Below, one piece after another: positions 61,601 to 64,000 of a stretch of 64,000 nucleotides of DNA; position 1 is the first letter of the stretch, and every line of letters starts with the position of its first letter. The stretch comes from Holacanthus passer (taxonomy: Eukaryota; Chordata; Actinopteri; Pomacanthidae): positions 8,174,501 through 8,238,500 of the forward strand of contig JAFREQ010000012.1 of the NCBI GenBank assembly GCA_025331565.1, in the 5' to 3' direction. Both the position numbers and the translations under genes were made by a program. Under the pieces are notes generated by a model. The model was given only the letters and a program-made list of their open reading frames with translations, was not told the origin of the DNA and ran no database searches.

Positions 61601-63472
61601 AATTTCTCCTGGGAGCCACAAGCTGCTGCTATCTCAGCTGTGTTTACTAATCTTCCCTCGACACCAGTTTCTCAGGCCCGCAAAGTTAATACTGGTCCAA
61701 TGTAAATAGCCTTATCTCATAAACTCTTGTTATCCCCCCACCTTGGCTGCCCAATGTGATACATGGCTAGAAGTCATGACAGGAGGATTAAGTCAGAGAG
61801 AAGGTGAAGAAAAAAAAAAAAAAAAAAGATTTCCTGTGCCAGTATCTGCAGTAGGGTTATCCACCTAAAATAACACGGTGAAAATGTCACAGTGTAACTA
61901 ACGAAGGAACACCGCTGTCTCAATAAAATGACACCAATCAGTCGAAGAACATGAGTAATACACTGCTTCTAGTGCCGGGCTGAAGGATGAGCAGATAATA
62001 AATTAGCTGAATTTGTCTCCCGGTTCTCGCTGATCGATCGAGAGTTGCTGCTCAGAGCCTCTCACGCCGCCACGTCATGTGCAGATTACAGTACCTGCCT
62101 CATTCCACCTGTGCTAGTCTGTTCCACTGAAGGCTCCAGAACAATTTAAATGCCATGGCAGTAAGTTTTAATTAAACCCGAAGGGAAAAGTATTAATTAT
62201 CCCATCGCCTGCCGTGAATTGGCTGGTGGCTGCAGGCAGATTCTCACTCGAATGCTGATGATGTGGAGGTGAACAAAGTGCGGTTTAAGAGTTTAGGATA
62301 AAATTTGGGATCCGTCAAGTCCAGAATTGTGTTTGGATGAATGCCTGTGGTGAGGAAGGAATTTTGGAGCTATAAATAAAAATCACAACTGTGTAGGTTT
62401 TAAAAATAACACCATTTATCCCTGCAGGAGGTTTCAGACCACTTTTAAAGTCTACTTGAGTTGGTTTTCCTCCAAAAGGATGGAGTATTCCCTGAGGCCT
62501 ACAATTATTTCTTTTCAAAAGCTCTGATTGTATCCTATCTTGTCATCTTTACATATGTTCCTCTCGGCTTATTTTTCTTTATATCTGCCACATTAACTGT
62601 CTCTAACTTTTCTTCTAGGCTCGTAAAAATGCTGCTGCCATTGAATTTTCTCCCTCTCATGTTCAGTGGAAAATAAAATGCATGTTTTTGTCATGGATTG
62701 GTCGAACTCTCATTACCATATGATGGATTGATTGGTTATACCCGAGGGAGGTTGGTGCCTTAATCATATTGCAAGTTTCCAAAGCAAAAGTACTTGAGCA
62801 AAAGCCGGCTGCTGCCACTGATGTTTCTGCTGAGAAGCTGAAACAGCACTCTCCTCTTTGTCAGATCCCTGTAGGTATTTGTTAATGCAGAGATGGAGGA
62901 GCGCCTTATAAACTATGCATGCCATCTCCCTCTGGCAACCACCAGTAGAGAGGATGATGGCAGGAAAATGCTGGTTTCCATTAGTCCTGGGAGGCTGGTT
63001 AACATAAAATTATCCTTGGGGTTAGCAGGAAGCAGACAAAACTGGGGTGAGAGCTTCATTAAAGCTGATGCATAATGGACGCTGGACATCTATAAAGACT
63101 GAGTTGCACACAGTTGCACTTCTCTGAAATGTCAGCCACACTGGTACAAACAAAAATCCATTTATTTCTCAGACTTAAAGACAATTTAAAAGCAACTGAA
63201 ACATGCACCAACTGCTGGCATGTCTCAAAAATAGCTTCTGGTCTTGTGCCTCATGAACTCTCACTTGCTGTTTTTCAGTGTAAGATTTATACAGTTCAGT
63301 TCAACTACAGTTCAGATCTGTAGGAGAGAGGAGCACTCACCCCGCAGGAGGTCGGAGCTGGCATAAGGTGAACTGTACGTCCGAAACAGCAGCCAATCAA
63401 AGTCATCCTCCTCCCCCTGGGTGAAGTCACACAGATTGGGGTCTGAATCCTCTTCAAACGTGCAGCCTGCCG
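990..63472 (-). CDS. ptpru: ptpru, receptor-type protein tyrosine phosphatase U (partial gene, nine internal exons)
   Basis: Type IIB receptor phosphatases are single-pass membrane proteins with a MAM-Ig-FN3 ectodomain that mediates cell-cell adhesion, and a cytoplasmic tandem phosphatase region acting on junction and catenin-linked substrates. The nine exons join without a frame break into 1701 nt: MAM (codons about 3-162 of the segment), Ig (163-260), FN3-1 (261-358), FN3-2 (358-464) and FN3-3 (464-568). Intron phases in order are 1,1,0,1,0,1,1,1,0,1, counting the two flanking introns, so every domain is a phase 1-1 module. PTPRU rather than PTPRM, PTPRK or PTPRT is indicated by stretches such as [31 protein letters not shown] and KGFGQTALTEITTNIS, compared with family sequences known to me. 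The signal peptide, FN3-4, membrane segment and phosphatase domains are outside the window. Teleosts may have more than one ptpru copy, and the paralogue cannot be assigned here. Confidence 0.95.
1192..4613 (-). other. ptpru intron 9
   Basis: A 3422-bp intron. It holds a dispersed-repeat-like block at about 3505-3900, listed separately, and a 12-A run at about 2807-2818. The rest is unremarkable AT-rich sequence with no supportable gene. Confidence 0.85.
3505..3900. repeat. probable dispersed teleost repeat (class unknown)
   Basis: The block starts near ggacccaagtgccaatagag and includes repeated 'caaaacca' and 'aatccaaaa' wording and a tail resembling 'acatgacagtaaaggcac...taaaacaggtaataactaaac'. 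This resembles a purine-rich dispersed sequence I recall from many percomorph genomes. No terminal repeats or target-site duplications could be drawn. The 99-codon open frame inside it has no recognisable protein. Confidence 0.4.
4614..4723 (-). CDS. ptpru: ptpru coding exon 9: first part of fibronectin type III repeat 3
   Basis: This 110-nt exon enters in phase 1 (codon A|TT) and ends in phase 0 after QYE, with acceptor cttacag and donor gtgagc. It has no in-frame ATG near its start, so a start-codon-based open-frame search misses it. It encodes PGGIAPESLTFTPLDDMIFL, then KWEEPVEPNGLITQYE. The stretch ESLTFTPL-DMIFLKWEEP-EPNGLITQYE is almost identical to PTPRU. The tryptophan of KWEEP is the conserved FN3 B-strand residue. 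Confidence 0.94.
4724..6535 (-). other. ptpru intron 8
   Basis: A 1812-bp AT-rich intron. A T/A-rich stretch near 6100-6480 yields an open frame of low-complexity hydrophobic residues with no family match. No repeat or gene is supportable. Confidence 0.85.
6536..6853 (-). CDS. ptpru: ptpru coding exon 8: fibronectin type III repeat 2, with a glycine insertion
   Basis: This 318-nt exon holds one complete FN3 repeat, phase 1 at both ends, with acceptor cctcccag and donor gtaagt. It encodes EPMRALRGLTATDIQSRQLS, then RCHTYSVSLCYRYT, MAGGGGGHNTTVREC and NPEGKKEGREVTFQTEED. RCHTY-VSLCY and EGKKEGREVTFQT are PTPRU-like. Sequons NLT, NTT and NAS suggest glycosylation. Compared with the human sequence as I remember it, the loop between YT and REC is three residues longer and carries five consecutive glycines. 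The exon is locally GC-rich. A second frame is also open for about 106 codons, but it has no family match and is a shadow. Confidence 0.95.
7060..7290. promoter_or_regulatory. candidate conserved non-coding island
   Basis: This stretch is richer in GC and less repetitive than its surroundings. It contains a gccgccatattg motif (YY1-like core) and a gcactaattaatcgg homeodomain-type site. No exon with intact splicing or family similarity was found in it. Regulatory function is inferred from composition and motifs only; an ordinary GC-rich intronic patch is the alternative. Confidence 0.25.
10816..10837 (+). repeat. poly-A tract (22 A)
   Basis: Uninterrupted run of 22 A on the plus strand, in intron 7. 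It could be the tail of a retroposed sequence, but nothing recognisable lies upstream. Confidence 0.9.
12689..12982 (-). CDS. ptpru: ptpru coding exon 7: fibronectin type III repeat 1
   Basis: A whole FN3 repeat sits on one 294-nt exon, phase 1 at both ends, with acceptor cctctcacag and donor gtgagc. It encodes [40 protein letters not shown], and ends [31 protein letters not shown] and [19 protein letters not shown] are hallmark type IIB stretches, and LWHLDPD favours PTPRU. Codon use is GC-rich compared with the flanking introns. An ATG near 12833 gives an internal open frame that is only part of this exon. Confidence 0.96.
12983..15880 (-). other. ptpru intron 6
   Basis: A 2898-bp intron. 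It contains a fish dispersed repeat at about 14738-15180, listed separately. The remainder, including 13850-14250, is AT-rich with only short, unsupported open frames. Confidence 0.85.
14738..15180 (+). mobile_element. teleost interspersed repeat, copy 1
   Basis: The sequence carries phrases of a very common fish repeat: cgctaacatc near the start, gctttgcaggtatttagtca, tgacgctagaggacaagttt, and tttcatgacaatccatccaa followed by gttgttgagctatttcag and gggaccaaagtgatgg. The same phrases, in the same order, recur on the opposite strand at about 55333-56000. I recognise it as an abundant percomorph repeat but cannot assign it safely to a transposon class. The copy is decayed. Confidence 0.7.
15881..16055 (-). 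CDS. ptpru: ptpru coding exon 6: second half of the Ig domain
   Basis: This 175-nt exon runs from acceptor ctttccag to donor gtaaac, entering in phase 0 and leaving in phase 1. It encodes RHNGDILTTASVKHLSHRRF, then VVSFQLDSVQRTDQDLYRCV and TQSPRGSGVSNFAELVVK. DLYRCV is the classic Tyr-x-Cys F-strand motif of an Ig domain, supplying the second cysteine. SHRRF and GVSNFAELVVK are close matches to PTPRU. The linker between the Ig halves (RHNGDILTTASVKHL) is the least conserved part. The Ig domain works with MAM in homophilic binding in this family. Confidence 0.95.
17120..17430. promoter_or_regulatory. candidate conserved non-coding island with homeodomain-type motifs
   Basis: This repeat-free AT-rich stretch is dense in TAAT/ATTA cores: gtgtgattaaaacgg, gcaatttaattaaaatgg, ctgatttaatcacac, cttaataataac. 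The phrase 'tgtgattaaa' near 17140 is partly mirrored by 'tttaatcaca' near 17209, an inverted pair about 60 bp apart. No coding signal is present. A regulatory role is inference from motif density only, and AT-rich DNA produces such cores by chance. Confidence 0.25.
19235..19640. repeat. 119-bp higher-order tandem repeat built on an acaaagagacac core
   Basis: The core 'ctacaaagagacacaaaa' recurs about every 18-25 bases across this block. A higher-order unit of 119 bp is repeated almost exactly: caatgactgatgggaaatga begins at 19262 and again at 19381, and the identical text extends to the shared gaggaggaacataactac. Beyond about 19500 the core continues in shorter, diverged units. The minus strand stays open for 128 codons across it only because the unit lacks stops in that frame. 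Confidence 0.92.
19908..20023 (-). CDS. ptpru: ptpru coding exon 5: first half of the Ig domain
   Basis: This 116-nt exon has acceptor ctctttag and donor gtcagt, entering in phase 1 (codon T|AT) and leaving in phase 0. It encodes KAPHFSRLGDEEVNAGQNA, then TFQCVAAGRASEAEKFLLE. The Cys in TFQC is the first cysteine of the Ig fold, paired with YRC in exon 6, and NAT is a glycosylation sequon. PTPRU has nearly the same run KAPHFSRLGD-EVNAGQNA. The frame stays open for 21 codons past the donor, so a reading-frame search alone would place the end wrongly. The donor is preferred because it keeps the expected 116-nt length and joins exon 6 in frame. Confidence 0.94.
20024..22507 (-). other. ptpru intron 4
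   Basis: A 2484-bp intron. It contains a 28-T tract at 21348-21375. A minus-strand open frame of 170 codons (21785-22297) has no recognisable domain and is not supported. Nothing else stands out. Confidence 0.82.
21348..21375 (+). repeat. poly-T tract (28 T)
   Basis: Uninterrupted run of 28 T, equivalent to a poly-A tail on the minus strand. No retroposon body could be recognised next to it. Confidence 0.9.
22508..22589 (-). CDS. ptpru: ptpru coding exon 4: C-terminal end of the MAM domain
   Basis: This 82-nt exon runs from acceptor cttttgcag to donor gtaagt, entering in phase 0 and leaving in phase 1. It reads VLIEATVSRERRGYIAIDDI and continues MVLNYPC. The motif RRGYIAIDDI is the usual last strand of a MAM domain, and the final Cys is the fourth MAM cysteine. 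The donor is a perfect consensus. The length equals the corresponding exon I recall in the family. The nearby minus-strand ATG at about 22673 lies in intron 3 and is not a gene start. Confidence 0.93.
27289..27316 (+). repeat. poly-A tract (28 A)
   Basis: Uninterrupted run of 28 A on the plus strand, in intron 3. The upstream sequence shows no recognisable LINE or SINE body. Confidence 0.9.
28069..28172 (+). repeat. spaced direct duplication, copy 1
   Basis: It shares the phrases attagcagt, aagc-gttctattaaaag, 'ctg-actgtcaatactaattt' (punctuated by single mismatches), aagt-ataggt and catctc with copy 2 at 28978-29080, in the same orientation 909 bp away. Identity is high, with a few substitutions and one- or two-base gaps. 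No known family was recognised. Confidence 0.85.
28458..28590 (+). mobile_element. decayed tRNA-derived SINE
   Basis: The text gccgaatagtggttagggag resembles the A-box end of a fish tRNA-derived SINE, and gcgctccttagcaagacact resembles the conserved body phrase 'gtgtccttgagcaagacact'. The expected B box, ggttcgaatcc, is destroyed. It lies between the two copies of the direct duplication. The call rests on two short phrases, so confidence is moderate. Confidence 0.45.
28978..29080 (+). repeat. spaced direct duplication, copy 2
   Basis: Partner of 28069-28172. The shared core here reads ttctattaaaagactgtact, then gtcaatactaatttaagtca. Flanking sequence on both sides differs from copy 1, so only about 104 bp is duplicated. 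Confidence 0.85.
29152..29592. mobile_element. fold-back (inverted-repeat) non-autonomous DNA element
   Basis: The left end reads acattttgagaaatacgctt, then attcattttcttgctgagac. The reverse complement of the right end reads acattttaggaaatccgctc, then acttactttcttgctcagag. These are imperfect terminal inverted repeats of about 55 bp. Interior phrases such as cactctcatgtctgtaaac and aagactgg (reverse strand) match a palindromic repeat I know to be very abundant in percomorph fish. There is no coding capacity. Target-site duplication is not clear. Confidence 0.75.
30690..30961 (-). CDS. ptpru: ptpru coding exon 3: core of the MAM domain
   Basis: This 272-nt exon is the size I recall for the equivalent exon in other type IIB receptor phosphatases. 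The acceptor is ctcccag, and the split codon G|GA gives the Gly of GSYMLVNSS. It ends in phase 0 after NEYQ with donor gtacaa, which lacks the usual G at +5 and is therefore weak. Landmarks are [48 protein letters not shown] and AVSTFWPNEYQ. Three N-glycosylation sequons are visible (NSS, NDT, NTS). The Cys in DTHC is the third MAM cysteine and should pair with the one in exon 4. The match to PTPRU is close and specific, because the paralogues differ at [11 protein letters not shown]. This is the strongest single piece of evidence for the gene assignment. Confidence 0.96.
34640..34680 (-). mobile_element. LINE 3'-tail-like fragment
   Basis: Read on the minus strand, the sequence tgtaaatttccccactgtgg followed by gacgaataaaggttt resembles the 3' tail 'atttccccttgggatcaataaag' of fish L2-clade LINEs and the SINEs that borrow it. 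Only the tail is recognisable. The adjacent purine-rich stretch to 34800 could be body but was not identified. Confidence 0.4.
35365..35770 (+). mobile_element. decayed L2-clade LINE fragment (end of reverse transcriptase ORF and 3' UTR)
   Basis: Phrases in order match the C-terminal end of L2-type ORF2 in fish: aaaacatcaccccattcttg, agaattgattttaagattt, gataactgttaacaccatac, ccaggtacaatacagatg and ctccaacaaaagagg. They are followed by an AT-rich tail with ttttcatgtttatg near 35740. The reading frame is broken, so this is a dead relic. The call is from remembered family wording, not an alignment. Confidence 0.5.
43372..43400 (+). repeat. (GT)n(AT)n microsatellite
   Basis: About 8 GT units followed directly by about 7 TA units, in intron 2, 120 bp before the TIR transposon. 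Confidence 0.95.
43521..44193. mobile_element. non-autonomous DNA transposon with long terminal inverted repeats
   Basis: The element is 673 bp. The left end reads ggggctggtttcacaaagat; the reverse complement of the right end reads ggggctgatttcacaaagac. The similarity extends inwards to gaattctggttaa (about 43690) on the left and the reverse complement of gtttatccagaattc (about 44049) on the right, giving imperfect inverted repeats of roughly 150-180 bp that share ctttgact, ctaaa-aatag, gtctaa-ttcat and acaaag. The interior (about 43710-44045) has no open frame of note. Flanking target-site duplication was not resolved, so the superfamily is left open. Confidence 0.8.
48415..48720. promoter_or_regulatory. 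candidate conserved non-coding island with homeodomain-type motifs
   Basis: This quiet, repeat-free stretch ends where the (TG)n microsatellite begins. It contains cctaattaattgtcgg, ggctaataaatc, cctctaatcg, cctaattcaattaaaa and gcctctaattggctg. The density of TAAT/ATTA cores and balanced composition suggest an enhancer. This is inference; no alignment was available. Confidence 0.3.
48733..48757 (+). repeat. (GT)n microsatellite
   Basis: About 12 GT units followed by a T run. On the minus strand it gives a His-Thr repeat in a spurious open frame. Confidence 0.95.
49372..49598. repeat. teleost interspersed repeat with 'ggggac' and 'ggttag' phrases
   Basis: The block runs from tgtgtgtgtttttgttttta through cccagtggggactttaacct, tgtgggtccccacaggtcc, ttaaggtcagggttagaatt and ggagtgtccccttggggata to a closing TG-rich stretch. 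This order (TG-rich end, ggggac block, ggttag block, gtcccc, TG-rich end) is a dispersed repeat I recall from many fish introns. The class is not known to me. The near inverted gtccccac/gtggggac phrases hint at a fold-back origin. Confidence 0.65.
55333..56000 (-). mobile_element. teleost interspersed repeat, copy 2 (inverted relative to copy 1)
   Basis: Read on the minus strand it runs gctaatgtctgctaatatgc, then atgatgggaatgcaattagg, ggtcattaaccaaaatattg, ggcactagaggaaaagtcaa, gggatcaccaaaatcatcag, gattcatcctctgg and gagatatttcattctgg. These match the wording and order of the plus-strand copy at 14738-15180, so the two are the same family in opposite orientation. This copy is longer and contains more than one of the 'catcctctgg-atgaat' submotifs, as is usual for the family. 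It is decayed, with no coding capacity. Confidence 0.75.
57033..57160. mobile_element. small MITE-like element with inverted repeats
   Basis: The left end reads ggcaggttttcattccca; the reverse complement of the right end reads gcagggttttgttccagcc. A second, inner inverted pair is exact over about 16 bp: tgatttcactaattag (about 57068) against its complement in ttaattagtgaaatcag (about 57110). The phrases ctgctgatttcactaattag and gaaggtgtgttaattagtga match a short repeat that I recall as common in fish genomes. Confidence 0.7.
58669..58698 (+). repeat. (TG)n microsatellite
   Basis: Fifteen uninterrupted TG units in intron 2. Confidence 0.95.
61004..61190 (+). mobile_element. tRNA-derived SINE (teleost type)
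   Basis: The first 70 bp are tRNA-like: an A-box region gctgtagctcagg (about 61008-61020) and a perfect B box ggttcgatccc at 61056-61066. The body carries gaagtgtccttgggcaagat and actgaaccc, and the 3' end reads cgctttggataaaagcgtct followed by gctaaatga, the usual end of this fish SINE group. Copies of this type are transcribed by RNA polymerase III when young. It is about 187 bp, so it is a SINE and not a tRNA gene: the sequence continues past the acceptor-stem position and no matching 3' stem closes. Confidence 0.85.
61810..61827 (+). repeat. poly-A tract (18 A)
   Basis: Uninterrupted A run in intron 2, about 620 bp beyond the SINE and not part of it. Confidence 0.9.
62030..62240. promoter_or_regulatory. 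candidate conserved non-coding island near exon 2
   Basis: This repeat-free, GC-balanced stretch, 1.1 kb downstream of exon 2 in the gene's sense, contains cgctgatcgatcgagag, cacgccgccacgtcatg (CRE/E-box-like), gttttaattaaacccg and gtattaattatccc. The function is inferred only from motif density and composition. Confidence 0.22.
63341..63472 (-). CDS. ptpru: ptpru coding exon 2: N-terminal part of the MAM domain
   Basis: This 132-nt exon has acceptor ttttccag and donor gtgagt, entering and leaving in phase 1. It starts with two bases that finish a codon begun in the unseen signal-peptide exon. It encodes the start of the mature ectodomain: AGCTFEEDSDPNLCDF, then DDFDW, ending SSDLLRG. The two cysteines, in AGC and NLC, match the first MAM disulfide pair of the family. 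CTFEE followed by SDP matches PTPRU better than its three paralogues. The MAM domain drives homophilic adhesion and sorting in this receptor class. The exon stands alone, 32.4 kb upstream of the next one. No start codon is expected, and none of the local ATGs is used. Confidence 0.9.
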
Positions 63473-64000
63473 CTGGAAAAAGGAAGAAAAAAGAGAAACA
63501 TTTATGGTTTAACAGTTTGGATTTAAAGATGTAGATTTACCACACAGGTGACTGAGACACAGGAAAAGACTAACTAACCATTATTTTCATTATTGATTAA
63601 ATGTGTCCGTTATTTTCAGTTTTTATTCAAACTGCTCATTTTGTCTGACCATATTCACTGAGTGTCATAGAAACATAAAAAAATATAAAAGCAAATTTGA
63701 CAAACTGGAACAAGAGAATGTTGAAATTTATGAAAAAATAATAAAAATGAATTGTTAATTACAGCCAACATCTCTTAAATATAACAGAGTGGCTCAGCTG
63801 TGGTATGAAAGACTACACTACTGTAATAAACCTACAATAGTCACTGATGGCAACTTAACAATATTCCACTCTTTGCAATTGTGAAGATGTTTTAACATGA
63901 ATGAGTTTCAGGTGATTTGTTTTTCAGGTGACCATAAAAAAAAAATACTACCAAACACATACAACAGATTGCCTGCACCAAACACTGAATCACCAGTGTA
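63473..64000 (-). other. ptpru intron 1 (partial)
   Basis: AT-rich sequence upstream of the exon 2 acceptor, with a pyrimidine tract next to it (cttttttccttttt read on the minus strand). No signal-peptide exon, CpG-rich promoter or repeat was recognised before the window ends. Confidence 0.8.

Larger units (their letters stand above)
30962..63340 (-). other. ptpru intron 2 (32.4 kb)
   Basis: This 32,379-bp intron separates the first MAM exon from the rest of the gene. Recognised contents are an L2-like LINE fragment (about 35365-35770), a LINE-tail-like piece (34640-34680), a TIR transposon (43521-44193), several microsatellites, a fish dispersed repeat at 49372-49598, the second copy of the 14738 family (55333-56000), a small MITE (57033-57160) and a tRNA-SINE (61004-61190). 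The segments between them are unique-looking AT-rich DNA with scattered quiet islands. No nested gene on either strand could be supported; the longest open frames are under 180 codons with no domain. Confidence 0.85.

Overview
This is vertebrate nuclear DNA, almost certainly from a teleost fish and probably a percomorph. Protein-coding sequence is sparse, with 82-318 bp exons bounded by GT/AG and large introns. The non-coding part holds fish-type dispersed repeats: a tRNA-derived SINE, short inverted-repeat transposons, L2-like LINE debris, and (TG)n and poly-A tracts. I see no bacterial, phage or CRISPR features.

The window lies inside one gene on the minus strand, ptpru, a type IIB (MAM-domain) receptor-type protein tyrosine phosphatase. 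Nine coding exons are recovered, read from high to low coordinates: 63341-63472, 30690-30961, 22508-22589, 19908-20023, 15881-16055, 12689-12982, 6536-6853, 4614-4723 and 990-1191. By family homology these are coding exons 2 to 10. Together they give 1701 nt of open, phase-consistent sequence: the MAM domain (exons 2-4), the Ig domain (5-6) and fibronectin type III repeats 1 (exon 7), 2 (exon 8) and 3 (exons 9-10). The signal-peptide exon and promoter lie beyond base 64000. The fourth FN3 repeat, the transmembrane segment and the two phosphatase domains lie before base 1. PTPRU is identified over PTPRM, PTPRK and PTPRT by near-identical stretches in the MAM, Ig and FN3 exons.

Layout from low to high coordinates: partial intron 10 (1-989); exon 10; intron 9 with a dispersed repeat (about 3505-3900); exon 9; intron 8; exon 8; intron 7, with several GC-balanced, possibly conserved islands; exon 7; intron 6 with a fish dispersed repeat (14738-15180); exon 6; intron 5 with a 119-bp tandem repeat (19235-19640); exon 5; intron 4; exon 4; intron 3 with a 104-bp spaced direct duplication, a decayed SINE and a fold-back element (29152-29592); exon 3; the 32.4-kb intron 2, which is half of the window; exon 2; and the start of intron 1.

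I found no second gene on either strand and no undescribed system. The points most worth a second look are the transposon with long inverted repeats at 43521-44193, the fold-back element at 29152-29592, the spaced duplication at 28069/28978, the glycine insertion in FN3 repeat 2, and homeodomain-motif-rich islands in the introns that may be regulatory. Repeat families are named only as far as the sequence allows. Exon numbering, species group and conserved-element calls are inference.
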